The notes under the pieces were generated by a model that made no database searches, was not told where the DNA came from, and was given only the letters and a program-made list of their open reading frames with translations. Shown here piece by piece: positions 11,762 to 22,726 of a stretch of 64,000 nucleotides of DNA (position 1 is the stretch's first letter; each line of letters begins with the position of its first letter). The stretch comes from Mytilus trossulus. Its lineage: Eukaryota > Mollusca > Bivalvia > Mytilida > Mytilidae. The DNA lies in contig NC_086378.1 of assembly GCF_036588685.1 (NCBI RefSeq), positions 29,241,578-29,305,577 on the forward strand. The letters run 5' to 3'. A program made the translations under genes and the position numbers.

Positions 11762-14012
11762 ATGGCCCAAGCTGTGGAGAAGGAGTTAATCTGTCCGATA
11801 TGTGCGGACTATTTTACCAGTCCAAAGGGTCTACCTTGTCTACATACGTTTTGCAGAGATTGTTTGAAATCGCACATCATGTCACAGGTAAATAAAGGAC
11901 AATTTTCCTGTCCTATGTGTAGGACGAGCGTGCCTGCTCCAGAAGAAAAGCCTCGTTCTGAATGGGTAGACATCTTTCCAACAAATCATCATGTGGTCAG
12001 CATTATGGATATTGTTGTTCCTAATTTTGAACCAATTTATTGTAAAATATGTAAAGAAAGGGGATTACGACATAAAGCAGTGAAACATTGCAAAGTATGT
12101 GTAGAGGACTTTTGTTTTGAATGTGCAAGACTTCATAATTTGTTTAATGCAACGAAAACCCATGCTTTATCGGAAATAGAGAACAAGCAACGTAAGCCAG
12201 ACACAAGACCATCCGCTTCCAAAACTTCAGATCGATCCTCTAAAAGCAATTATGATAACTATATTATAAAAGCAAAGTTTAAAGGAAGCATTGATTTGAA
12301 AACTGACCACGGTGATGAACCATCCTTTATAACAAGCTTGATATTTTTGGAAGATGACCGCATTGTTGCTGCTGATAACGTCAATTATAAGATAAAACTT
12401 TTTGAAAGCGAAGGGAAATTTGTGTCAGAGATATGCCAAGTTCGTCCTTTTGGCTTAACCCTAATTCATCAAACTTATATTGCTTCAACTGAAGCAGGAT
12501 ACATTAAATTTTTTCATGTTTATCCAAATAAAATCAAAATTGAAAAAACATACAATGCAGAATGGAAAATATATACTCCTCATGCAGTGCCCGTGTCAAA
12601 TGCTCTGCGCGGTCTCCACTATTGTAATGGTCAATTTGTTGTTTGCTCTGGTGACGATTTAGATAAACACGTGACCGTTTTAGATGCAAATGGTAAAAAT
12701 CAACATCATATTTGGAAGAAAGATAGTTTTCGAGGAAACATGTTTAAAGACCCATGGTATTGCAAGTTGAGTGATAACTTAGAAGACATTTACATCAGTG
12801 ACGGGACGGGTGTTTTCGGTAGTGTAAAGTGTGTTTCAAATCATGGTCAGGAGAAATGGGAGTATTCTTGTCAAATGCCTCGTGCCATCGATATAATTGG
12901 AAATCATTTGTGTGTGGCTGATTGGCGCGAGGACGAAATAAAGGTAATTTAATATTGACTATCAATAATGGCTATAGGAAAGATGCGAACCTAAACTGAT
13001 AGTTATATGAACTGCCATGAATGACAGTTTTGATATTGGTCAGGTTGTATTGGCCAAAAATTTCCACTGAAAACAAACTTACACATTGCTTTGTCTAAAG
13101 CACTAGAATACCAATTATTATTATTCACTCCCAGTCAAAATGATCGAAAATCGACTTGGCTTAAGCAAAGTAAATGTACAGCTCTTATGTGATTATGAAT
13201 ACAAATTACAGATCTAACAATTAAAAGGGAGCTATTCTTGAACACATAGGCAAACTTGACTTGCAATAATACTAAACTCACCCCCCCCCCCCCCCCCCCA
13301 AAAGAACAACTTTAAAATTTGAATTCTTAAAACTTGTAAAAAACAAAAATGTATTCATAGGCCCTTTATAGCTTTATGTTCGGTGTGAGACAATGTTCCT
13401 TGTTTAAGGGCTCGTTTAAGGCCATACTATGATCTATAATGGTTAACTTTTTCACATTCTGACTTGAATGGAGGGTTGTCTCATTGGCATTCATATACTA
13501 GTATCTTCTTTACTCTGTTTTAAATTTTAAAGGATATGCGTCCCAATGTAAGAAGTAAGTAATATGCAACAATGTCCGATGTAAATCAGATTTGATGAAA
13601 CAAACAAAGAGAGAGAAAAACACGTAAGAATCACATAAACCATAAAAACTTAAACAAGAAAGTGTCAACAAATTTGAAGAATTTTCTTGTTGGATGCCAT
13701 TTTTATCATTAAGAAAGCTACTGGTATCACATCTTATCATGCCAACAAGATTTCTTTGCAATAATTAAATTTTGTTCGTTTCAGGTGCTAACGAAAGATG
13801 GAAAATTTGTTAAAACTTTGCTCAACAAAGAAGATGGAATTCGTCGTCCACAAGCAATAGCTGTGAACCATTCCGGGGATAAATTAATTGTTGCAAACAG
13901 TCCACCATATAACAGTGACGTATTGCTTTTATTTGATCTTGAATATAAAAAGACAGACGATACCAAAGCATCGCACAAGAAAACAACCTCTTCTCTATGT
14001 ACACTTTATTGA
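11762..14012 (+). CDS. RING/B-box/NHL-like protein B (TRIM-like)
   Basis: Two coding exons, 11762-12943 and 13785-14012, joined in phase 0 (ATAAAG/GTAATT ... TTTCAG/GTG), giving 469 residues. The start is the ATG of MAQAVEKELICPIC, which puts the RING right at the N-terminus as is usual for TRIM proteins; the GTG 18 bp upstream is not needed. RING residues are C11, C14, C26, H28, C31, C34, C50 and C53. A B-box-like zinc site spans 94-134 (C94, C97, C110, C113, C118, C121, H125, H134). After a short polar linker (about 145-165) comes a propeller-like region ending in an NHL-type exon (KDGKFVKTLLNKEDGIRRPQ). RING/B-box/NHL proteins are usually E3 ligases; molluscs have many, often linked to immunity or RNA regulation. 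The last intron matches gene A's, so the two are tandem duplicates. Polyadenylation signals lie at 14042 and 14089. The target is unknown. Confidence 0.9.
13281..13299. repeat. Homopolymer of 19 C in gene B's last intron
   Basis: Nineteen consecutive C residues, followed by AAAAGAAC. The opposite strand is a G19 run able to form a quadruplex. Length is likely polymorphic and prone to sequencing error. Confidence 0.95.
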
Positions 14013-14088
14013 ACATTCCTACATTTCGAAATATATAGTACAATAAATGTTGTGTTTTTTTTAAATGTATTGTCTTGTTCCTTTTAAC

Positions 14089-14094
14089 AATAAA
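14089..14094 (+). terminator. Polyadenylation signal of gene B
   Basis: AATAAA 77 bp after the stop codon; another AATAAA at 14042-14047 is closer. The minus-strand lectin's predicted last coding exon ends at 14176, so the two genes converge tail to tail with under 100 bp between them. Confidence 0.65.
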
Positions 14095-14329
14095 ACGCAG
14101 GTAACAGAATAAGAGAAAAAGTTAATTTTATCTATTTATAGTGCTAATGGTACAGCTTTTGTTCCTTTCATCTCTTCAAAAGCCTGCAAAAAAAGATTTA
14201 GTCAGATATAGAAAGGGAAATAACAAGTAATCGTCATTATTATTTGAAACATATGCGATGAGAGTCAGAGACCACTAATTAAAAGAAGGGGAACACAAAA
14301 TAGACCAAGAAATACAACAATACTATACA

Positions 14330-14760
14330 GGGTATAGTAGCACCATGCATGCATTAAAGGACAAGGTCTTAACTGTCTCAAGTAAAAAACTAAACAAATG
14401 ATATCGAGACGGCCTAACATGTATACCATATAGCACCATACTTAGACCATGTTTTTAGGCTTTTAACTGTTCCTAGTCTAAAAAACAATTCATATCAAGA
14501 CGTCATTATAGGGTCTTATATGTATACCGTAAGGTAAGAAATATTCAAATTCACTACACGGGCTACCATATAGACCTTCCCGTGCCTTAAAAACGAACGG
14601 TATAAATACGTCACCGTGTAACGGTATCACTGTGACATGAATACCATATTGCACCATATGTACCATAGCATGGATAACTCTCCCTAGTCTAAAAAAAAAC
14701 CAACCTCGCGCTACATGTATATCACCATAGCGTATTTACCAGACGATATCGGTATATGGG
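14330..14760. repeat. Degenerate tandem repeat in the lectin's last intron
   Basis: Phrases such as 'ATGTATACCATATAGCACCAT', 'CCTAGTCTAAAAAACAA' and 'ATATCAAGACG' recur roughly every 110-130 bp (14376-14450, 14470-14540, 14640-14715). The copies are diverged. No coding content. Confidence 0.5.
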
Positions 14761-15224
14761 AATTAAGTAGAATCTTAACAGGAAGTTGTGATATTAAAAA
14801 ACCATAACGGATAAAAAAAAATAATCATCTTACACCCCAACCTGAAAGAGTGGTCAGTATAACATTACAACATAGAAAGACACTTTGACTACAATAATGA
14901 ACCTTTTAACTAAATATAATTTAAAGAAGGGCCCCAAGATGTACTTACAGAAATTGCTTTCACAAACATAGTTTACCTGATGTGATCAGAGGTAGTCAAT
15001 CCATTTCCCGTCGTGACCATTTGGAATTTGTACACAGTTATGACCTGTCCCTTTTGAACCGTAGCCAGATATCCAGGTCGTGTACTTTGCTTTTGACTGA
15101 TCAAAACTCCATCGCCACTCACCTTCTTTGAGATCAGTCAGGCCTATCCAATAATGAGCCTCTGCAATAAGAGAAAATTGTTTATCAGATATGTATGTTA
15201 TAATATTGCATACAAGTGAGGACA

Positions 15225-15690
15225 TATTATTTCGTTGCTGGGTTTCCAAAATGTCGTATATGACTTTTCTGGCTAAAAATACTTTTTGACACCAATGGTC
15301 TGGGCGGGAGGAAATCTTTGGTATTTCAAAATGGCATACAGTTATACCAATCAAAACGTTTGAAATAAGACATATTACAAATTGCCAATGTCAGTTGTTT
15401 GTAAAGTTTACTTTCAAAATGTTGTATGAAAACTTGAAAACCGTTGTATAATGGCTTTGGGAATAAAATAATTATACATTTCTTTATTTCTGTGAAAAAT
15501 AATTTTAAGTCTCGGATAATCCAGAAATGTCAAAGTTTTTATTTCACTGCTATTTACAAAAATGTTCAAGTTCACATACGACATTTTGGAAGCATGCATT
15601 TTGTCAAAATTTTCAAAGCCTGTTTGTTAGATGTTTTTTTCTTGAAAAATTTGTAATTTACAACATTTTGGAAGCCCAGCGACGATATAA
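15225..15690. repeat. Inverted-repeat element in a lectin intron
   Basis: CGTTGCTGGGTTTCCAAAAT near 15231 is repeated inverted as ATTTTGGAAGCCCAGCGACG near 15664. Further short matches (ACATTTTGGAAGCATGC, near 15583) lie inside. It looks like a degraded TIR element; the minus-strand exon 15161-14949 begins about 60 bp to its left. Confidence 0.5.
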
Positions 15691-16224
15691 AGTGGCTACA
15701 CGGCGGATTAATAAATTGGTTACTCGATACAACTCAATAGACCAATATTAAAGTATTCCCTTTCAAAGAAGCTTAAATTAAAGAAATATTCGTATCCAAG
15801 GTATTTTTAGCGGATGGACAGATAGACGGACGAAGGGGCTCAAGCGACATGCTTTCGCATCAACTAGAATGTCATCCCCTCCGCATTATGTAATCACTAG
15901 AATGTAAGCTCCTATATATATATATATGCATTACCTACCCAACTAGAATTTTTGGCAATCTGCATGAATAACTAAATGTAAAGCATTCCCTCTTTTATTT
16001 ATCAGACTAGATGAACACACTTCAACGACATAAAAATGTTTGCTCACTTGTATCTGGCCTGTGTTGGAAAATTCTTCTGTTTTCTTCCTGATCGTTGACT
16101 TTAGCAATGTAGCCACCTGTTTCTCTGCATTTTCTCTAAAAAAAATAAAAATTCTTGTATAACTGCTGTGTGCCGATTTGATGAATTGAGTCCTTTTCAA
16201 CTGAGTTTTCGTTCTTATGCTGTA

Positions 16225-16470
16225 CTGTTACATCGGTGTCCCAGATTAGGTGCACATTCACACGAGTTTAACCACACCATATTCTGTATGTACCTGTCAG
16301 AAGTCAGAAGCCTGTGATTCAGTGGTTGTCGTTTATTGCTGTATATCATATTTGTTTTTTTTGTTAGTTGTAAACATTGACCTATAGGGGCTGTTAACTT
16401 CTGTGTCATTTGGTCTCTTGGTGAGCCTGGTTGTCTCACTGGCAATCATACCACATCTTAGATTTTTATA
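16225..16470. repeat. Common mussel dispersed repeat in a lectin intron
   Basis: The stretch ends with GGTTGTCTCACTGGCAATCA and TACCACATCTTAG. Near-copies of this phrase occur at about 13470, 17285, 21948, 28372, 35815 and 43660, and inverted at 4270 and 54515. Function unknown; probably a short interspersed element. Confidence 0.6.
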
Positions 16471-18100
16471 GTTATAAACAAGATGCTATTCTAAAGTGAA
16501 GGATGATCTCAGCAAATAATATACAAAAATACCCCGTTTATCTCCAATACGGCAATTTATTGGGGTTTTTTTTTTAATGGACAAGTTTTCCATTCTGAAT
16601 TAATCCTTTTTGAAAAAAAATGTCCCCATTACTATTCTTAAAAAAAATATGACTCTGTGTTTGAGACAAATACAAAGGAAAGTGACAATGTGAGGACTGT
16701 CGGGGAGAGATCGTCGTCAAAGACAATACTAGGATACTATATATATATATATAGCTAGACCAAACCTCTGCTGTGAACCAATCTTGTCTTTCCTGACTGT
16801 AGTAGTAGCAGTGACCATTATACTTGTGCCATTTGGTTTCTTCATCAATAGATTATAAATAATTCATTCTTATAGAAAACAAATACGGATAGACATTGAA
16901 AATGTATTCTGAAAAGATAGCTATTGTGTAGCTCTTTCTTTTACTTTGTACTGATATGGACTTTCTTTCAGTCATGCTCGTGTCAAATGTTTCCGACACG
17001 TATTAGTTTATTTATCTTGGTACTCTGTTCTGGTTATTTTTATAAAGTTAAAAAAAAGATATATTAATAAAATTTCTCCTTAACAAAACAAATAGTAAGT
17101 TACCATGTTTGAATATTTTCACTTTTTTTTAATGTCGGACCTTTTATAGCCGACTAATACGGTATGGGGTTTTCAGTCATTGTTGTAGGTCATACACTGA
17201 CCCATAGGCTTATTGTTTATATTCACTTTATATACAATTATAATAAACGTTACAATCGAGGTTGCATTAGAATGATCGATAGTTGTCTCATTGTCAATCA
17301 TACCAAATGTCTTTATTTCTAAATTAAATAGAATATCTGACATAAAATTATACTTACTTTGAAAGTCTCTTCCGAGTACTTTAAAATCTTCCTCCAACTT
17401 TTTTAACTTTTGTTCCACGTTTGTGAATATATCTTTAGAAGTTCCAATCTGTTTCTCCAATGTTGTAGTTGTCATTTTGATGGTCTTCTCCATATTAGTG
17501 ATTGCATTTTTGATCTCCTTGTCTAATGTTTTGATTGTCTTTTTGTGATTATTTTCAAGGCCATTTAGACTTTGGAGGAGATCTTCCTGTACTTTTACAA
17601 GAGTTTTTCTCGCAACATCAAAGTCTTTTTTAGACTCATTCGATAAACAAGGAATACTTGAAACTAAATCGTTCAAAAACACGATCAAAAGTACCAAAGA
17701 GAGAATCATACTTAGAAAGTATAAAACAGGAATAAATTGTTATTTTTTCAATCGTAAATAGATTTCTGAAAGAATTAACAAAAATAGGGACATAAGCAAT
17801 GAAAATAGTGTTTAAAATATGAAGATTTTCATGGGTAGATTTGTGAAGGTAAGTATCCGGCAACTATACCTAGTAAAATTTTTAAAAAAGTAATTTGTAG
17901 CATAAATAAAACAAGTCAATTGTTTTGAATTGTTTTGATCCGCCCTACTAACCTCAAAACAGATTTGACCCGCTTGTGCGCCTGAAACAACTCTGATTAT
18001 GCTAGGTTTTTGAACCCCTATTGCTCATTGATATTGTTCTTAACATTGTAACGATATGACACGAAATAAGATTTATTTAAAAATATTTATCCTGACTTAC

Positions 18101-18165
18101 CTTTTGCAGAGTTCTCCTGTCTCTAAAACGTCGATCCTTGTCACGCTGTAGAATCTTTTATATGA
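18101..18165 (-). promoter_or_regulatory. Lectin core promoter and noncoding first exon
   Basis: On the minus strand a TATA-like CATATAAAAG (about 18164-18155) is followed by a short exon ending CTCTGCAAAAG before GTAAGTCAGG (donor at 18100). A matching acceptor (ACTTTCTAAG) lies one base upstream of the ATG at 17709. This gives a roughly 30-40 nt noncoding first exon and a 390-bp intron. Predicted from motif order only. Confidence 0.55.
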
Positions 18166-20734
18166 TATGAATACTGTTTGCTTTTATAACCATAATATTT
18201 GATTATTTACATTTAAGACCAGCTGTTATGACTGAAATTCGAGATTTTTTTCGAGCTATTTATTACATGCAACATAAAATCCAAAAATAGATGAGAAGTG
18301 GGTTGTTTTATTTTTTCAATCATTTTACTTTTTGAGCAGTTCAAGTAATACGAAGAAAGACGACTACTTGTAATATATGTTACCCATCAACTCACAGCTA
18401 AAATTGAAAGTCAGAAAACATTCAGTCAAAAAAAGGGCTCTCAGTTTAAGTAGAAAGAAAAGCGTACTAGCAAGTCTTTCTCATTTACTTACTTAAATCG
18501 ACCCTAATAAATAGTGAAGATCTTCACACATCCCAATATTTGGACTGAAAGGCCGCGGAAACTCAAAAATAACTGGAATAACATAACACTGTAGCTTCAT
18601 TTTTAAATTGTTGCAAAATTTGTATTAAACTGATGAAAATTAGAAGATTAGAAAAATTAGGAATTAACAGCTAAGGCTAGGTCACCGCTCGGTGTTCAAC
18701 AATGAGCGAAGCGAATGACATATTACGAATCACCTATAAATAGCCTCGAAGTGAAAAATGTAAATCAATCAAACGAGAAAACAAAAGGCCTGATTTTACC
18801 AAATTATGAACGAAAAACAAAATGAAATACACTAACAAACGGCTACCACTGAAACATTGCCTCCTGACTCTGGACAGGCACATACAGATGTGACAACGTT
18901 AAACTAGCTTGAATGCATCAAGCCGCCAATATCCTTAGACAATACTGTAACAGTTACATAAAAACAAAGTATTAAGTCATTTGGAAAGGGCCTAATAAAA
19001 AAAAAAACAAGACCGAACGTGGCAGGGTACTTATACATCCCCACAACAAAAAAAACAAAATGTTCCCTTTTCCCTTTTCCCTTTTCTCTTTTCATTTTTA
19101 TTAAGTGTGACGTATCAACGAGCCCTGCATGTTGATTTCTCCTCAGAAACTTTTTGGCAATATTAGACCAAACTATACTTAAATCATATTCAGGGTTGTG
19201 TAGTTTGTATCAGAATGTATCTGATAACCCCGCCTATACAAGCAATATGGCCACCATTACTAAAAATAGAACATGGGGGTAAAATGCATTTTTTTGCTTA
19301 TATTTTTGAAACTAAAGCATAAAAAGCAAATCTGACACGTATAAAAATGTTCATCAGGTCAAGACCTATCTGCCCTGAAATTTTAAGACGCATCGGACAA
19401 CCTATTGTTGGGTTGCTGCCTCGGAATTGGTAAATTTATGGAAATTTTAGAGTTTTTGATTATTATCTTGAATATTATAATAGATAGAGATAAACTATTA
19501 GTTACAAAATTGTTCAGCCAAGTAAGTTCTACAAATAAGTCAACACAACCAAAATGGTCAATTGATCCCTTTAGGAGTTATTGTCCTTTATAGTCAATTT
19601 TGCCAATTTTTGTAATCTTTTACAAAAATCTTCTAATCTGAAAGTTTTGAGAAAAATTTAACCAAACGTGGCCACAATAAGGTATGTAGTTAAAAAAAAG
19701 ATGTTAGATAACCCTCCCTGCCTACCAACCAACATGGCTGTCATTGGTAAAGATAGAACATAGGGATAAAAAGCAAGTTTTGTCTATTTTTATTTGAACC
19801 GTTATACAAAGAGAAAATCTGAAAGGAAAAAATATGTTCAAATTAATGAGCTTCACCAATTGTCTATTTATATACGTCACAACTGTTAGACAAATTCGTA
19901 TAGGAGTTATCACCCATATGACACATTTTACGATTTTTTTTCTTCATTTTTGTCTTTTATCATGAAAAGTTTAACTATAAATATATTTAGAAAGAATTTT
20001 TTTTCAGTTAAGCCTCATTATGATAGATAAATAAACACTCTAAATCACAAAAATGATCAGCAAGGCAAGATCTATTAATTAGTCAAAGAAACTAAACAGA
20101 CTAAAAGATCAGCAATACTCAGTAGCTCAACTAAATAGAGATTTTTGTTATAGTCTTTTCTCGTCTACTATTTTAGAGAGTGTCCTTTGTTTGACTTACT
20201 CATAGACCAAGGTGAGCGACACATGCATAGAAATTAATTTAAAAGAAAAGAGAAAAATGACATAATATCTTTTTTAAATTTGTGTAAATAGATATTAGAA
20301 GTGAAGTTCCACTACCCAGACCCTTGTCTATGTTTACCAACAATTTTTACTAGATATAGAAAAACAATTTACTGACTTGGAAATGTTGAGTATAAATGTG
20401 AAAAAGATTGTGCTTATTTGACTCCTATTTAGTTTTTAGTTCATATGCATGTTGTTTATATTTAAGCAATGTTAAAAAGAGAGCAATTATGCTAAATATT
20501 GAAAAATATATAAAATTTATATTCAATCATTCGTTTTTCATTTTTAATCCTTTCTTAGATGAAAAAAAAATGGATATGTTGATATTGGTTGATGGTATTA
20601 CTTTCCTAAATCTATTTATAAAACATTTTTAGGGCTTGTGACAAAATATCAACTATAGATCGTAATACAACAGCACACCTTTTAAAAATAATCATTTCGT
20701 ATTTTTCATTTTTTTCTTGTTTTGAATATGGAAT
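18166..20734. other. Gap before the GY-rich array; repeats only
   Basis: No gene seen. 18660-18905 is a dispersed repeat (TAGGTCACCGCTCGGTGTTC ... CCTGACTCTGGACAGGCACA); 19130-20235 is a copy of the large repeat described at 29.4 kb. From about 20250 the sequence matches the upstream flank of the other array units (AAGTTCCACTACCCAGACCC near 20302, compare 33118, 40808, 50167 and 57483), so the first array unit begins here. Confidence 0.65.
19130..20235. repeat. Dispersed repeat, about two ~500-bp periods
   Basis: Shares AAAAATAGAACATGGGGGTA, CTATCTGCCCTGAAATTTT and CCTTTAGGAGTTATTGTCCT with the 29.4-31.6 kb repeat and ends with the same CCAAGGTGAGCGACACATGC. More diverged than that copy. Confidence 0.75.
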
Positions 20735-20917
20735 TTACATGTCGACAGTCACACTATATGTTATAAATGACCAGACACCAGTGTGGAGGTTTACCTGTAA
20801 CCTTATGTGTCTATAAGGGAAGTTGTAATAATTAGAACACATTGCGTATTAATATTTTTAGTATATAAACCAGAATTTTTCGCTGTATTATCACTGAGTT
20901 CTCCACCCAGCAAACAT
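20735..20917 (+). promoter_or_regulatory. Promoter and noncoding exon 1 of GY-rich copy 1
   Basis: A conserved block (ATGTCGACAGTCACACTATA, then AATGACCAGAC, CCTTATGTGTCTATAA, GTAATAATTAG) leads to TATATAAA at 20862-20869. Exon 1 is only about 27 nt (near TCACTGAG to CAAACAT, ending 20917) before GTAAGT. TAATTA matches a generic homeodomain core. The same layout precedes all five copies. Confidence 0.8.
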
Positions 20918-21537
20918 GTAAGTTCAGTATAACTCTAGTGATAACAACTCAAAAATAACTTAATTAGTTATTTTTTCATGTACTCAATTCACTTTTTTTT
21001 TCAAAATTTCCGAGAAAAAAAAACATTAATTGATAATCATTCAAATTTTTTAATATTTACATAAATTTCTTTTTCAAATAAAGATAATAACTGAACGAAT
21101 GGTAGTTCTTAATTTATTTTTTCGATATTTATATAATATATTTCTAGAATTAAAAGTACCTAAACAAGTAAAATAGATATATAATCCTCAGGCTAAACAA
21201 CAACATGAAATGTCATGATATCAATGATGTAAAAATATTAATTCAAACGAAATTAAGTTCTTTTAAAAGAATATTTTAAAGGATAAAAAAGGAAGGATGT
21301 TTAGAAGTATATTTTTTTCAATTTAACCAAGTGAAAGGTTATTGAAAAAAAGAGAAAATACATAACCAAAGATAATCTCAAAGGTAGACAGACAACACCG
21401 CTATTCAAGAAACAAAATATCCGAAAAACAACACAAGCCACACAGAACGATGGAGAGGGCATTTTTTGCAATTATAAAATATCTTATGCAGTTGTATGTC
21501 ATTTCATTTGATGATATAGTTATATTTTATTTTCAGA

Positions 21538-22541
21538 ATGAAAGCCACACTTGCCGTTGTCTCCGTCTTGGGTCTTTTTGCCCTAAACTGTGTTAGTGCT
21601 GAAGGTTACGGCAATGGAGGTGGATGGTCCGGGTATGGTAACCAAGGATACGGAATGGGAGGTTACCAAGGATACGGTAAATCAGGTGGTTACCATGGAT
21701 ACTCCGGATATGGAAAGAAGGGAGGTTACGTTGACGAAATCACACACTACCAACCTCTCCCAGTTTATGGAGGCGCTATGGCTGGTCCATATGCCGGTGG
21801 ATATGGTGGAGATTTGACTGGTGGTATTGGTGGAGGAATGGACGGTGGTCTGTTCGGACAAGGTGGAGGCCTCCGTAAGTTCTGGTTTTCATCGATGATA
21901 TACTAGTGTATATATCTTTTACGATAGGCTCTTACTTGGATTGAGATCTGTCTCATTGGCACTCATACAACATCTTCTCATTTCTACCTATTTAATATCT
22001 TTAAAAATGATTCACATAGACAAATATACTTTGATTTTCTAAATCTTCTAGAATGTCATGGCTTATATCCTTCTTGTGCCGCAAAGTTATACTAAGTTTT
22101 GTAAGATATTGAAAAAGAGGGGTGAAAGATACCAGAGGGTCATTCAAACTCATAGATTGAAAATAAACTGATAACACTATGCCTAAAAAATAATAAGTCA
22201 AACAGACAAACAGACAAATAAAAGTACAGAAGACACACCATAGAAAATTAAAGACAAAGCAACACGAACCCCACCAAAAACTGGGGGTAATCACAGGTGC
22301 TCCGGAAGGGTAAGCCGATCCTTCAGAACACCCGTCGTGTTGCTTATGTTATTATAAATGCGGAAAACTACATATATATTCTCAATAGTTAAGGGCCCTT
22401 TATTTATGAAATACAATGATTTGATTTGATATGATTTGAATGGTGAATGTTAATTATAACTATTTCTTTATTTCAGTGATGTTTTTCGTCTTGCTTCTTC
22501 TTTTGAACAACAACAATGGCAATGGTTTATTCGGTCGTTAA
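21538..22541 (+). CDS. GY-rich secreted protein, copy 1
   Basis: Coding exons 21538-21874 and 22477-22541 (phase 1 junction CTCC/GTAAGT ... TTTCAG/TGATG) give 133 residues. Signal peptide MKATLAVVSVLGLFALNCVS-A; the mature part starts EGYGNGG. The body is made of GYG, GGY and Gly-rich runs with about a dozen Tyr and several Lys (SGYGNQGYGMGGYQGYGKSG), a less repetitive middle (VDEITHYQPLPVYGG), then GGIGGGMDGGLFGQGG. Exon 3 adds a Leu-rich stretch LLMFFVLLLLL and the tail NNNNGNGLFGR. Composition suggests a structural secreted protein whose Tyr could be cross-linked or hydroxylated; shell, periostracum or byssus are candidates, and no family name is certain. Unlike copies 2-5, the 3'UTR is not interrupted by an intron. 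Intron 2 holds an inserted dispersed repeat (22111-22355). Polyadenylation signal at 22721. Confidence 0.88.
22111..22355 (-). repeat. Dispersed repeat inserted in intron 2 of copy 1
   Basis: Contains GATACCAGAGGGTCATTCAA, AAGCAACACGAACCCCACCA and AGGTGCTCCGGAAGGGTAAG. It is absent from the same intron of copies 2-5, whose sequence runs directly from GATATTG/GATATCG to AAACTACATAT/CCTAT. Related copies: 37125-37370 (same strand) and 62670-62880 (opposite strand). Confidence 0.75.
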
Positions 22542-22720
22542 ACTAAAAACTAGAAGAGTTTAGAAGCCAGTGATTATATGAGAAGCAACTTAAGATCTTG
22601 TGAACTGTAAATTGACTGTATACTGTGTATTGAAATGAAGAAACAATTGGATACTGTTACAATTCTGATAAAAAATGTAAAATTCAATGCATTGTTATTG
22701 TGAAATTGTGAAACATGAAA

Positions 22721-22726
22721 AATAAA
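22721..22726 (+). terminator. Polyadenylation signal, copy 1
   Basis: AATAAA in the context GAAAAATAAAACATAAATAT, conserved at the matching place in copies 2, 3 and 5. Confidence 0.75.

Larger units (their letters stand above)
14176..17709 (-). pseudogene. Secreted C-type lectin with coiled-coil stalk; TGA at a conserved Cys
   Basis: Minus-strand exons: 17709-17358 (ATG, signal peptide MILSLVLLIVFLNDLVSS, then about 95 Lys/Glu/Thr-rich residues with coiled-coil character), 16839-16766 (WHKYNGHCYYYSQERQDWF), 16135-16048 (KCRETGGYIAKVNDQEENRR), 15161-14949 (YWIGLTDLKEGEWRWSFDQ ... CVQIPNG ... WID) and probably 14183-14176. All junction phases agree (1, 0, 1, 1), and together the exons build a complete C-type lectin fold. 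However, 14988-14986 is TGA where the family's fifth conserved Cys should stand (WIDYL-stop-SHQVNYVCE); the frame stays open and lectin-like after it. As read, the product stops at residue 229 and loses both C-terminal cysteines. Ca-site motifs are atypical: no EPN/QPD, and WID replaces WND. It could be a recent pseudogene, a null allele or a base error. Bivalve lectins of this type bind microbial glycans; this one's ligand is unknown. Confidence 0.8.

Noticed and set aside
11545-11895. 116-codon open frame overlapping gene B's RING
   Set aside because: Out of frame with the RING cysteines and without features of its own.
14986-14988. Selenocysteine reading of the lectin TGA
   Set aside because: Not adopted as the main call: Cys-to-Sec in a structural disulphide is not known for this family and no SECIS was identified by eye.
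21590-21817. Second open frame inside each GY-rich exon (also at 34763, 42589, 51637 and 58547)
   Set aside because: It is the +1 shadow of the GGN/TAY-rich coding exon, has no signal or domain, and is kept only because the main frame is conserved.
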